Shown here: positions 10,299 to 19,678 of the stretch, piece after piece | Position numbering within the stretch: the stretch's first letter is position 1 | How the letters are laid out: each line of letters starts with the position of its first letter | Assembly: GCA_026416375.1 (NCBI GenBank) | Contig: JAOAFI010000024.1 | Span: 1 to 39,390 of the forward strand | DNA: 39,390 nt | Direction of reading: 5' to 3' | From: Patescibacteria group bacterium | Lineage (GTDB): Bacteria > Patescibacteriota > Microgenomatia > UBA1406 > GWC2-37-13 | Position numbers and translations under genes: made by a program | Notes under the pieces: generated by a model | The model's database searches: none | What the model was told of the DNA's origin: nothing | The model's input: only the letters and a program-made list of their open reading frames with translations

Positions 10299-11702
10299 AT
10301 GAAAATTACAAATATTGATAAAATATTAATAATTTTATTAATAATACTTTATTTATCAGGTTATCTTATTGGTGGCTGGAATATTTTTCTAAATTTAGTT
10401 TATTTTTCTTTTGCTCTTTCTTTAATTAAGAAAAGCTATGACAATAAAAAAATCAATACTTTATATTTAATTTTTTTTATTATTTTTATTGTTTTAAATT
10501 TATTAATAAAAATAGGTTATTTTTTAAATTTATTTCAAAATCAACTAATAAAACAAAAAAAATTTACAAAAGAATCTGTTTCTACACCAACTATTTATCA
10601 ATGTCCTGTTATCAATAAAAAAACTGAAGAAGATATTGCTGAAGAAAACGCAGAAAAAACACTATCTTCTTATAATTTTCAAGAAAAATATCCAATTGAA
10701 CAAAATGTAACTGTAAAAATTATTGAAAAAATACTTTTGCCATGTGAAAAATATGATGAAAATTATTGTCTGCTTAAAAATGGCAATCAATGGAAAATAA
10801 AATATCCGTCAAAATGGAAATTATATAGAATAAAAAAACAAATTTTTAATGATCGTTCTTCTGAAAATAATAATGGCTACTATTATGATTTAAAATTTGA
10901 AGATGGTTCGTCATATTTTTATTTAAAAGAATCTATTATTTTAAGTGAACAACCAATAGTTAATACTCAAAACCAATGGAATTATTTAAAAAAATACTGT
11001 CCTCATATGTTTTATTCAATATCAATAAATGATTTTGAACACTATATCTGTTATGGAAATATTTTGAATTATTCTTTGAATGCAAAAGGATGTTTTAATG
11101 AAAAATATTTTATAAATTCTTATTATAAATCATTCATTAAAGTCAACTCTAAAACGCAAAAAGAAACATTAATTTATGATTTATATATTCCATCAATTAA
11201 ATTTGAAAAAATAGAAAATAATAAAAATATTAAAGAATTAAGAGTTTATGATTTTTCTTCAAATTTTTATTCAGATGACGAAAAATTTATCAATGAATTA
11301 GTAAGAATATATTTATCATTATACTTGCAAAATAATAAAGAATATTTATATAAAGATAATTTCACTAAAGAATTTATTAATAATATAAAAAACAAACCAA
11401 AAGAATGGGATGATGCAATAAAAATTTCAGCAGAAAAAATTGCCTCTGATGTTGTCAGACTGTTTATTGTTAATTCTCCAAAATTTTTTGAAGGTAAAAT
11501 ATCCGAAAAACCAGAAGGTTATTTTGATTACGTTGAATACTGGGGAAAATCCAAAAATGATCAATGGTTTTTTATTGAAAGATTTTCTGGATCTCAAGAA
11601 GGACCTATTTCTTGTGAATATTGGGAAAAATTAAAAATCGGCAAAGGAATGGGCTGTACAAGATTAAATAATCAAGAAAAACCAAACTATGTAGATTTTT
11701 AA
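10299..11702 (+). CDS. Hypothetical protein with N-terminal TM helices and a large probably extracytoplasmic region
   Basis: Long ORF 2 nt after the previous gene, with hydrophobic N-terminus. No family recognised. Confidence 0.7.
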   Translation: MKITNIDKILIILLIILYLSGYLIGGWNIFLNLVYFSFALSLIKKSYDNKKINTLYLIFFIIFIVLNLLIKIGYFLNLFQNQLIKQKKFTKESVSTPTIYQCPVINKKTEEDIAEENAEKTLSSYNFQEKYPIEQNVTVKIIEKILLPCEKYDENYCLLKNGNQWKIKYPSKWKLYRIKKQIFNDRSSENNNGYYYDLKFEDGSSYFYLKESIILSEQPIVNTQNQWNYLKKYCPHMFYSISINDFEHYICYGNILNYSLNAKGCFNEKYFINSYYKSFIKVNSKTQKETLIYDLYIPSIKFEKIENNKNIKELRVYDFSSNFYSDDEKFINELVRIYLSLYLQNNKEYLYKDNFTKEFINNIKNKPKEWDDAIKISAEKIASDVVRLFIVNSPKFFEGKISEKPEGYFDYVEYWGKSKNDQWFFIERFSGSQEGPISCEYWEKLKIGKGMGCTRLNNQEKPNYVDF

Positions 11703-11738
11703 TTTTTTTATCTTTGTTCTTCTTATATAATATCTTCT

Positions 11739-12749
11739 ATGGAAAAAAACGAACTTGAAAAAAAATTAAAAAGTATTTTAGAAAAAATCTCTCTTGACAA
11801 AAAAAAACAAGAAATTGTTTTTCTTGAACAGCAATCTTTAGCTTCTGATTTTTGGCAGGATCCAAAAAAAGCAGGAGAAATAATGAAAAAAATAAATGAT
11901 TTAAAAAAAGAAGTTGATGATATTGAGATGATTCAGCTTCTTCTTGAAGAGAATGATCTTGAAGAGGCTGAAAAATTAATAAAAAAATATGAGATAACTC
12001 TTTTTTTATCAGGTCCTTATGATAAAAGCGATGCTATTTTTTCCATTCATGCCGGACAAGGAGGCACTGAAGCTATGGACTGGTCGCAAATGCTTTTTCG
12101 AATGTATACCCGATATTTTGAAAAAAAAGGCTGGCGCTGGGATGAGGTTGATAGAGTTGCTGGCGAGGAAGCCGGAATAAAAAGCTCAGTCATAAATGTT
12201 TCTGGAAATTTTGCCTATGGTTATTTAAAAGCTGAAGCAGGAGTCCATAGATTAGTCCGGCAGTCGCCTTTTAATGCTGATAAATTAAGACAAACTTCTT
12301 TTGCTTTAGTTGAGGTTCTTCCTCAGATTGAAGACAAACAAATAGAAATCAAAGAAGAAGATCTTGAATGGCAGTTCTTTCGTTCAGGAGGAAAGGGCGG
12401 ACAAAACGTCAATAAAGTAGCCACAGCTGTTAGACTTATTCATAAACCAACAAAAATTATTATTACTTGTCAAAGCGAAAGATATCAAGGAGCAAATCGA
12501 GAAACTGCCTTAAAAATCTTAAAAAGCAAGCTTTGGGCAATTGAAGAAGAAAAAAAACAAAAAACTGTTTCAAATTTTAAAACTGAAACCATTGCTTCCT
12601 GGGGAAGACAAATAAGAAGTTATGTTCTTCATCCTTATAAACTAATTAAAGATTTACGAACTGATTATGAAGAAACAAATATTCAAAAAATCCTTGATGG
12701 AGATCTTGACGGCTTTATTGAGGCGTACTTAAAAAATATTAAAGATTAA
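11739..12749 (+). CDS. prfB: Peptide chain release factor 2
   Basis: [18 protein letters not shown] (GGQ) and [26 protein letters not shown], with the SPF tripeptide diagnostic of RF2. Single uninterrupted frame. Confidence 0.95.
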   Translation: MEKNELEKKLKSILEKISLDKKKQEIVFLEQQSLASDFWQDPKKAGEIMKKINDLKKEVDDIEMIQLLLEENDLEEAEKLIKKYEITLFLSGPYDKSDAIFSIHAGQGGTEAMDWSQMLFRMYTRYFEKKGWRWDEVDRVAGEEAGIKSSVINVSGNFAYGYLKAEAGVHRLVRQSPFNADKLRQTSFALVEVLPQIEDKQIEIKEEDLEWQFFRSGGKGGQNVNKVATAVRLIHKPTKIIITCQSERYQGANRETALKILKSKLWAIEEEKKQKTVSNFKTETIASWGRQIRSYVLHPYKLIKDLRTDYEETNIQKILDGDLDGFIEAYLKNIKD

Positions 12750-12790
12750 GGTTTGCATCTTAAAAATTAAATATGTTATTATAAAATAAT

Positions 12791-13219
12791 ATGAACAATA
12801 TAATTCGAAGCTTTAATGAAAAAAATTCAAATAATAATATTTCTTATAAATATTTTTTTACATTTGTTGCTTTTGCTGTAATCTTAGGTGTTGTGAGTGG
12901 TTTTTTGACTTCTAAAATTAATAAAAAAAATGTTAACAATACTTCTTCCCTAAAAAAAGAAAAAATTGTTGGAATTGCTGATAAAAAAACATTTAAAGAT
13001 CAAGCTGAAGGAATACTCAAAGAAGGTGGAATTGACGGAGAAGGAAATTTTCATTTAGATCGTCCTGGAGGACCATCCCAAAATGTTTATTTAACATCAA
13101 CTACTGTTGATTTATCTTTATATATCGGAAAAAAAGTTAGAGTTTGGGGCAAAACTTTTTCTGCAGAAAAAGCAGGCTGGCTTATGGATGTTGGATTAGT
13201 TGAAATATTAGAAAAATGA
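12791..13219 (+). CDS. Membrane-anchored hypothetical protein, possible OB-fold-like C-terminus
   Basis: N-terminal TM followed by VYLTSTTVDLSLYIGKKVRVWGKTF. Its TGA stop overlaps the ftsE ATG. Confidence 0.6.
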   Translation: MNNIIRSFNEKNSNNNISYKYFFTFVAFAVILGVVSGFLTSKINKKNVNNTSSLKKEKIVGIADKKTFKDQAEGILKEGGIDGEGNFHLDRPGGPSQNVYLTSTTVDLSLYIGKKVRVWGKTFSAEKAGWLMDVGLVEILEK

Positions 13220-13893
13220 TAATTTTTGACAAAGTTACAAAAAAATTTCCTCTAGGCAATTTTGGCTTAAATGAAATTTCTTTTGAAATAAATGATAATG
13301 AATTTGTTTTTTTAGTAGGACCATCTGGCGCAGGAAAAACCACTATTATTAAACTTATTATAAAAGAAACAAATATTTCTTCCGGATCAATTATTATTGA
13401 TAACGAAGATATCTCTTCTTCAAATTATAAAAACAAAGCTCAATTAAGACAAAAAATTGGTGTTATTTTTCAAGATTTTAAAATACTTTATGAAAAAAAC
13501 ATTTTTGAAAATATTGCTTTAGCTTGTCAAATAAAAAATTTTTCTTATTCTGCCACTAAAGAAAAAGTAAAAAAAGCGCTTGAGATGGTTGGGCTTTTGG
13601 AAAAAGAAAAAGTTTTTCCGATTCAACTTTCGGCTGGAGAACTTCAAAGAGTAGCTATAGCCAGGGCAATTGTTGATGATAGAAAATATCTATTAGCTGA
13701 TGAACCAACTGGCAATCTTGACCCAAAAACTTCATGGGAAATAATGAAGATTTTCAAAAAACTTGAAAACAAAAAAACTATTATTATTGCAACTCATAAT
13801 AATGACATTGTTAATAGTTTTCAAAAAAGAGTTATTACATTAAAAAATGGAAAGATTATCAAAGATAAAAGAAAAGGAGGTTATGAGATATGA
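13216..13893 (+). CDS. ftsE: Cell division ATP-binding protein FtsE
   Basis: Walker A GPSGAGKTT, signature LSAGELQRVAIARAIV and Walker B LLADEPTGNLDP. Overlaps ftsX. Confidence 0.93.
   Translation: MIIFDKVTKKFPLGNFGLNEISFEINDNEFVFLVGPSGAGKTTIIKLIIKETNISSGSIIIDNEDISSSNYKNKAQLRQKIGVIFQDFKILYEKNIFENIALACQIKNFSYSATKEKVKKALEMVGLLEKEKVFPIQLSAGELQRVAIARAIVDDRKYLLADEPTGNLDPKTSWEIMKIFKKLENKKTIIIATHNNDIVNSFQKRVITLKNGKIIKDKRKGGYEI
13874..13880 (+). promoter_or_regulatory. Shine-Dalgarno AAGGAGG for ftsX
   Basis: aaggagg, then 9 nt, then the ATG at 13890. Confidence 0.75.
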
Positions 13894-14786
13894 AAGAAAT
13901 ATTTAAATCAATAAAAAGAACGCCATATCAATCTTTAGCAGGATTTTTAGTTTTATTTTTTAGTTTTTTTTTATCGTTAATAATTTTGTTTTCTCTTAGT
14001 CTTGCTAATGGAATTTTAAATTATTTAGAAACAAAACCTCAGGTAACAGTTTATTTTCAACCAAAAACACCAGAAAACCAAATCTTCAAAATCAGAGATG
14101 AACTTTCTCAGTCAGGAAAAACTTTATCTATAAAATATATTTCTCAAAAAGAAGCTTTTGAAATTTATAAAAATTTAAATAAAGATAATCCTCTGCTTTT
14201 GGAAATGATTTCGTCTGATATTTTCCCACCTTCTCTTGAAATTTTCGCTAAAAAACCATATTTTTTACCTGAAATTGCCGAATATTTAAAAAAACAGCCT
14301 GATATTGATGAGGTTCAATTTCAAAAAGATATTGTTGATAAACTTTTAACATTTACCAATGTTTTAAGAAAAATCAGTTTTATTTTTTTTGGATATTTAA
14401 TAATAATGTCAATTATTGTTTTGACAACAACTATTTCTTTTAAAATCGCCCTAAAAAAAGACGAGATAGAACTGTTGCGTTTGCTTGGAGCAACAAATTC
14501 ATATATTAGAAAGCCTTTTTTAAAAGAAAGTTTGTTTATGGGTTTTATTGCTAGTATTTTTTCTTTTTTAATTCTTTTAGGATTAATTTTTTATCTAAAT
14601 CCTTTTTTAAAATATTATTTCTTCGAAATTTCTGAAATTTCTTTTGATTTTAACTTTATAAAAATTATTATCTGGCCGTTTAATTTTTTATTTATTAGTC
14701 TAATATTTTTATTCGTTTTATTTTTTAGCTGTTTTATAAGTATTGTTTCAACTTATCTTGCTACTAATAAATATTTGAAAGTATAA
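13890..14786 (+). CDS. ftsX: Cell division protein FtsX (permease-like)
   Basis: N-terminal TM, an extracellular region with VTVYFQPKTPENQI and a KKDEIELLRLLGATNSYIRKPFLKES motif. Follows ftsE with an ATGA overlap. Confidence 0.92.
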   Translation: MKEIFKSIKRTPYQSLAGFLVLFFSFFLSLIILFSLSLANGILNYLETKPQVTVYFQPKTPENQIFKIRDELSQSGKTLSIKYISQKEAFEIYKNLNKDNPLLLEMISSDIFPPSLEIFAKKPYFLPEIAEYLKKQPDIDEVQFQKDIVDKLLTFTNVLRKISFIFFGYLIIMSIIVLTTTISFKIALKKDEIELLRLLGATNSYIRKPFLKESLFMGFIASIFSFLILLGLIFYLNPFLKYYFFEISEISFDFNFIKIIIWPFNFLFISLIFLFVLFFSCFISIVSTYLATNKYLKV

Positions 14787-14794
14787 TAAAATTA

Positions 14795-16024
14795 ATGATT
14801 AATAAAAATCTTTTTATAAAATCATTTCTTTTTTTAATTATTTTTTTTGTTTTTTTAAATAAAATTAATGGCCAAGAAAATCAACAAACTTCAGATTTAA
14901 GAAAAAAAATTGAAGAATATGAAAAAAAATTAACAGAAATAAGACAACAAAAAAACACTCTTTTTTCTCAAATTCAATATATGAATACTCAAATTTATCT
15001 TACTAATTTAAAAATACAAGAAACTGAAGAAAAAATTGAAAAAACAATAAAAGAAATTGGAATACTAGAAACAAAAATAGAAGATCTTGATTCATCACTT
15101 AATCATCTTTCAAGATTAATGATAAATAAAATTATTCAAAATTATAAACAAAAAAACTTCTCTTTTTTAGATATATTTTTTCAAAGTGAAAATACTAATA
15201 ATCTAATAAACAAAATAAAATATATAAAAATTGTTCGTGATAATAATCAAAAACTTATTGTTCAAGTTCAAAAAACTAAAATTAATTTTGAAGAGCAAAA
15301 AAATCTGAGAGAAAAAAAGAAAAAAGAACTTGATAACTTAAAAATAATCTTAGCCAGACAACAAGATGATTTAAAAAATCAAAAATTAGCTAAACAAAAA
15401 CTTTTAATTGACACTCAAAATAATGAAACTGTTTATCAACAATTATTATCTCAGGCAAGATCACAATTATCTTCATTATCAAACTTTGTAAGAAACCAAG
15501 GAGGAGCAACAATTTTATCCGGACAAACAATTTGCGATTCTTGGGGATGTTATTATAATCAAAGAGATAGCCAATGGGGCAATTTTATCGTCAATAATAG
15601 TTATGATTGCAATGATGGGGTTACTTCTGCGTGTACATTAGCAAAAATAGGTTGTTTAATAACATCAGTAGCTATGATATCAACTCATTATGGAAAAAAT
15701 ATAAATCCATTAGATATTGCTATAAATTCAAATAATTTTTGGCTAAACACTGCTCTTCTTCAAAAAGGAACAATATCAGCAAAAGGAATAAATATTAATA
15801 GAACAACAATAGCAAGTTATTTAACTAACGATATAGTAAGTAATAGACCAGTAATTGTTGGAATAAACCATGGGGTTTTTGGAACTCATTTTCTTGTTAT
15901 AAAAAAATATGAAAATGGAAATTATATAATGAATGACCCATATATTGAAAACGGAAAAGATAAAAATTTTACAGATTATTATTCATTAAATAATATTTTT
16001 TCAGTAGATATAATAAATTTTTAA
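14795..16024 (+). CDS. Secreted coiled-coil protein with C-terminal C39-like cysteine peptidase domain, putative FtsEX effector
   Basis: Signal peptide/TM, long coiled coil (PcsB/EnvC-like), then YYNQRDSQWGN...IGCLITSVAMISTHYGKN...GTHFLVIKKYENGNYIMNDPY, matching the Cys/His/Asp layout of C39_2-like peptidases. Confidence 0.8.
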   Translation: MINKNLFIKSFLFLIIFFVFLNKINGQENQQTSDLRKKIEEYEKKLTEIRQQKNTLFSQIQYMNTQIYLTNLKIQETEEKIEKTIKEIGILETKIEDLDSSLNHLSRLMINKIIQNYKQKNFSFLDIFFQSENTNNLINKIKYIKIVRDNNQKLIVQVQKTKINFEEQKNLREKKKKELDNLKIILARQQDDLKNQKLAKQKLLIDTQNNETVYQQLLSQARSQLSSLSNFVRNQGGATILSGQTICDSWGCYYNQRDSQWGNFIVNNSYDCNDGVTSACTLAKIGCLITSVAMISTHYGKNINPLDIAINSNNFWLNTALLQKGTISAKGININRTTIASYLTNDIVSNRPVIVGINHGVFGTHFLVIKKYENGNYIMNDPYIENGKDKNFTDYYSLNNIFSVDIINF

Positions 16025-16073
16025 AAAAAGGATAATAAAAATCTAAAAAAATATTTTTGTAGGTTATAGTCCA

Positions 16074-16102
16074 TAGACAAAATATTCTTCAACATCTATA
16101 AA
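16074..16102 (+). promoter_or_regulatory. Putative sigma-70 promoter for the LTD-domain gene
   Basis: TAGACA (16074-16079), N17, TATAAA (16097-16102), then ATG at 16115. Confidence 0.45.
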
Positions 16103-16114
16103 ACTAATATACAC

Positions 16115-17449
16115 ATGAAAAAAATAATAATATTTATTCTTTTTTTGTTTTTGCTTTTTTATTTTTTAAATATTAAACAAATTTTTGCTCAGTCAAAAAT
16201 TTTAATCAATGAATTTTTGCTTGAACCTCAACCTCAACAAGTGGAAATAATAAATATAGGAACAGAAAGCGCTGATTTAAAAAATTGGGTTATTGATGAT
16301 GATGGCGGATCATCTAGTTTTTATACTATTGGAGAAAATTCAATGCTTTATCCTAATAGTTGTCTTGTTTTTTCTTCAAATTTTTATTTAAACACAAAAT
16401 CATCAGACACAATCAGATTATTTGATGATAAAAATAATTTAATTGATTCTTTTTCTTATAAAGCAAGTTCTGGCTCAGGAATATCTTTTCAGCGAATTCC
16501 TGATGGAAATAATAATTGGATAACAGCAAGCGCTAATATTGGTTTTTTTAATTCATCAAAAAATTCATGTATTTTTACAACACCAACACCAACTCTAACA
16601 ACAATTTTTCCAACAATTAATCAAACAGAAACAACACCAGCCATCACACCAACACCAACAACCACTCCTGCTTTAACTATCTATCAAACACCAATTATTC
16701 AACCCATATCATATGAAAATATTTTTATTTCAGAAGTTATGGTTAATCCTTTGCTCAATGAAAAAGAATGGCTGGAAATTTTTAACAATAATAATTATCC
16801 TGTTTATCTTAATAATTGGTATATTGATGATATTGAAAATGCCGGTTCATCACCAAAATCTTTTTCTTTAGAAATACCAGCAAAAGGATATAAGGCAATT
16901 TTTTTATCAACAGCAGTTTTTAATAATTCAGGAGATTATGTCAGACTTTTAGATTTTAATAAAAATCTTAAAGATAGTTTTGAGTATTTAGAATCAAAAC
17001 AAAATAAAACTTGGGGAAGAATAAATTTTGAAAATGATAATTTTTGTCTTCAACAACCATCATTGGAAGAAAAAAATAATTCTTGCCTTGAACCATCCCC
17101 AACACTAAACAATCAATCAAATCAAACAAAAACAACTTCTAATCAAAATTCAACCTTGACTTTAACAACTAAACCAACAGCTCAAGAATTAAAAAAAACA
17201 ATTAAAAAAAATTCTAGATCTTTTTTAAATAATCAAGATCAAAATACTAGCCTTTATAACTTTAACCAAGGAAAAATTCTTGGAATAAAAGACAAAATAA
17301 ATAATAACAATAATCAAAAAATAATTATTTTTTTTGCTGTTAATTCTTTTTTTTATTCTTTTTTGACAGTTATCTTAATTTTAATTAAAATAAAAATATT
17401 ATATGGAAAAATTAAAAAATTTCTTCTATCACTTATTTATACCCAATGA
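16115..17449 (+). CDS. Secreted protein with two lamin-tail (LTD) domains, T/P-rich linkers and C-terminal TM
   Basis: Signal peptide, KILINEFLLEPQPQQVEIINIGTESADLKNWVIDD, then NIFISEVMVNPLLNEKEWLEIFNNNNYPVYLNNWYIDD, plus a TPTP linker and a hydrophobic C-terminus. Confidence 0.8.
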   Translation: MKKIIIFILFLFLLFYFLNIKQIFAQSKILINEFLLEPQPQQVEIINIGTESADLKNWVIDDDGGSSSFYTIGENSMLYPNSCLVFSSNFYLNTKSSDTIRLFDDKNNLIDSFSYKASSGSGISFQRIPDGNNNWITASANIGFFNSSKNSCIFTTPTPTLTTIFPTINQTETTPAITPTPTTTPALTIYQTPIIQPISYENIFISEVMVNPLLNEKEWLEIFNNNNYPVYLNNWYIDDIENAGSSPKSFSLEIPAKGYKAIFLSTAVFNNSGDYVRLLDFNKNLKDSFEYLESKQNKTWGRINFENDNFCLQQPSLEEKNNSCLEPSPTLNNQSNQTKTTSNQNSTLTLTTKPTAQELKKTIKKNSRSFLNNQDQNTSLYNFNQGKILGIKDKINNNNNQKIIIFFAVNSFFYSFLTVILILIKIKILYGKIKKFLLSLIYTQ

Positions 17450-18281
17450 AAAAAATAATTACAAAGCCAAAGCTCTTCATACTGATTTTCTTTTTATCTA
17501 TCTTATAATTGCTGTTTTTTTAACTTTTTCTTTTAAAAAAATAAATGTCAATAATGTTTTAGGATTTGCAACCGATATTACTGTTCAAAAACTTTTTGAA
17601 TTAACTAATAAAGAACGTCAAAAAAATAATTTAAAATCTTTAAACTATAATGAAAATTTATCAAAAGCTGCATATGAAAAAGCTTTAGATATGTTTTCAA
17701 AAAATTATTGGGCTCATTTTGGACCAAATGGTGAAACTCCCTGGGATTTTATTTTAAAAAATAATTATCAATATGAATATGCTGGTGAAAATTTAGCAAA
17801 AAATTTTTTATTCAGCAATGGCGTTGTTTCTGCTTGGATGAATTCGCCAAGCCATCGTGAAAATATTCTAAAAAAAGAATATACTGATGTTGGTTTTGCT
17901 GTAGTTAATGGTATTTTAAATGGAGAAGAAACAACTTTAGTTGTTCAAATGTTTGCTAATCCTCTTAATAGAAATATCAAAACAAATAATTATTTAAACG
18001 AAAATACAAAAACCTTTGTTAAAAAATACAATAATTATGATAATCAAAAAAATGTTGTTTTAGCTCAAACTACTAATAATAAAAATTTATTAAATTGGCA
18101 AATTGTTTTTAATAGTCAAATATTATTTTTTATTTTTCTTATAATTGCTTTAATATTAGATATATACTTTGCAGAAAAATTTGGAATTATTAGAATTGAA
18201 GGTAAAAATATCGCTCATTTTATATTTATATTTTTTATTTTAATAAGTTTATTAATTATTTCAAAAGGATCAATTATATAA
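17403..18281 (+). CDS. CAP/SCP domain membrane protein
   Basis: LTNKERQKNNLKSLNYNENLSKAAYEKALDMFSKNYWAHFGPNGETPWDFI...YAGENLAKNF...AWMNSPSHRENIL, hallmark CAP motifs. Overlaps the preceding gene by 47 nt. Confidence 0.88.
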   Translation: MEKLKNFFYHLFIPNEKNNYKAKALHTDFLFIYLIIAVFLTFSFKKINVNNVLGFATDITVQKLFELTNKERQKNNLKSLNYNENLSKAAYEKALDMFSKNYWAHFGPNGETPWDFILKNNYQYEYAGENLAKNFLFSNGVVSAWMNSPSHRENILKKEYTDVGFAVVNGILNGEETTLVVQMFANPLNRNIKTNNYLNENTKTFVKKYNNYDNQKNVVLAQTTNNKNLLNWQIVFNSQILFFIFLIIALILDIYFAEKFGIIRIEGKNIAHFIFIFFILISLLIISKGSII

Positions 18282-18290
18282 AATAAATTT

Positions 18291-18572
18291 ATGAAGAATT
18301 TATTCAATCAAATAAAAAAAGAATTTAAAAAACATTTTTTTGATTATTTATTATTAATAACAGCAGGAGTTTTTTTTCTTATTGGATTAAATATTTTTAA
18401 AGGAGAAAGAATAATTGAATTTATTATTTTATTGGCTTTTTCAAGTTTTTATATTATTTGGGGAATTTATCATCATTTAATTAAAGATGTTTTTAGATTA
18501 AAAATTGTGATAGAATATATATTAATAGGTTTTATTGTTTTATTTTTATTAAAAATTATTCTTATTCCATGA
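18291..18572 (+). CDS. Small integral membrane protein of unknown function
   Basis: 93 aa with three predicted TM segments, ATGA overlap with the next gene. Confidence 0.6.
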   Translation: MKNLFNQIKKEFKKHFFDYLLLITAGVFFLIGLNIFKGERIIEFIILLAFSSFYIIWGIYHHLIKDVFRLKIVIEYILIGFIVLFLLKIILIP

Positions 18573-19306
18573 AGGGAATTATTTTAGCTGGAGGATTAGC
18601 AACAAGACTTAGACCATTAACCTGGGTAACAAACAAACATCTTCTTCCAATTTATAATAAACCAATGATATATTATCCAATTCTTTCAATGAAAAAAGCA
18701 GGAATTACTGAGGTTTTAATTTCTACTTCTCCTGATCATGCTGGAGATTTTGCTGAATTATTAAAAGATGGTAGTGAATTTGGAATGAAATTTTATTATT
18801 CTATTCAAAGTAATCCAAAAGGAGGAATTGCCAATGCCATTGGTTTAGCTGAAAATTATGCTAAAGGAGAAAAAATCTTAGTTATTTTAGGAGACAATAT
18901 CTTTGGTTACGATCTAAAAAATGATGTTGAAGAATTCTCTAAAATAAAAAAAGGGGCTCTTGTTTATGGAGTAAAAATGAATACTCAAACAAAACAATAT
19001 GGAGTTATAGAAATTGATAAAAATAATAACGTTATATCAATAGAAGAAAAACCTGAAAATCCAAAATCTAATATTGCTCAAATTGGAGTATATATGTATG
19101 ATGAAAGAGTTTTCGATTTTATAAAAAAATTAAAACCATCATTAAGAGGAGAATTAGAAGTTACTGATTTAAATAATATTTATCTTAAAGAAAAAACTCT
19201 TTATTGCAAAATTATAGACTGGTGGATAGATGCCGGAACATCTCATGATGAATTATTAAAAGCTAATAATTTAGTATTCGAAAAAATAAAAAATAAAAAA
19301 ATTTAA
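18569..19306 (+). CDS. Sugar-phosphate nucleotidyltransferase, RmlA/RfbA-like glucose-1-phosphate thymidylyltransferase
   Basis: MKGIILAGGLATRLRPLTWVTNKHLLPIYNKPMIYYPI, VILGDNIFG and SIEEKPENPKSNIAQIGVYMYD. Confidence 0.88.
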   Translation: MKGIILAGGLATRLRPLTWVTNKHLLPIYNKPMIYYPILSMKKAGITEVLISTSPDHAGDFAELLKDGSEFGMKFYYSIQSNPKGGIANAIGLAENYAKGEKILVILGDNIFGYDLKNDVEEFSKIKKGALVYGVKMNTQTKQYGVIEIDKNNNVISIEEKPENPKSNIAQIGVYMYDERVFDFIKKLKPSLRGELEVTDLNNIYLKEKTLYCKIIDWWIDAGTSHDELLKANNLVFEKIKNKKI

Positions 19307-19307
19307 A

Positions 19308-19568
19308 ATGGAAAATAGCGAATTTTTATTAATATTAGTAATTACTTTTATTACAATTTTAATATTAATTATAGGAATTCAGTTAATTTTTATTTTAAAA
19401 GAAATAACAAAATTAATAAAGAAAATATCAAATTTAATAGATAAAGAAAATTTTAATAATAATGAACAAAAAAATATAGATGAAAATAATAAACAACAAA
19501 AAAAATTTGAAAATTCTAATTTATATAATATAATTAATAAAATAAAATTTTTTTATCCAAAAAAATAA
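19308..19568 (+). CDS. Small membrane-anchored hypothetical protein
   Basis: N-terminal TM and charged tail, 1 nt after the previous stop. Confidence 0.5.
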   Translation: MENSEFLLILVITFITILILIIGIQLIFILKEITKLIKKISNLIDKENFNNNEQKNIDENNKQQKKFENSNLYNIINKIKFFYPKK

Positions 19569-19610
19569 GAATTAAGATTATAAAAAATTTAAAAGATGTT
19601 TAAAAATCAT

Positions 19611-19644
19611 TTGACTTTAAAAATAATATATAGTATGCTATAAT
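19611..19644 (+). promoter_or_regulatory. Putative promoter of the rpoB operon (extended -10)
   Basis: TGC-TATAAT at 19636-19644 with TTGACT at 19611-19616. Spacing to TATAAT is 22 nt; a 17-nt spacer would give TATGCT instead. The extended -10 is probably the main determinant. Confidence 0.65.
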
Positions 19645-19652
19645 AGTTTTTT

Positions 19653-19678
19653 AAACCCATTATTTTTGGGTTTTTTTT
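19653..19678 (+). terminator. Intrinsic-terminator-like hairpin plus U tract in the rpoB 5' leader
   Basis: aaaccca-ttatttt-tgggttt followed by ttttt; 7-bp stem, 7-nt loop. Confidence 0.7.

Noticed and set aside
11440-11634. 64-aa plus-strand ORF inside the 10299-11702 gene
   Set aside because: Alternate frame within a long ORF, no supporting motif.
3622-18572. Possible UGA recoding, as in Gracilibacteria/Absconditabacteria
   Set aside because: Several genes end naturally at TGA in ATGA overlaps, and an RF2 with SPF and GGQ motifs is present, so the standard stop assignment fits.
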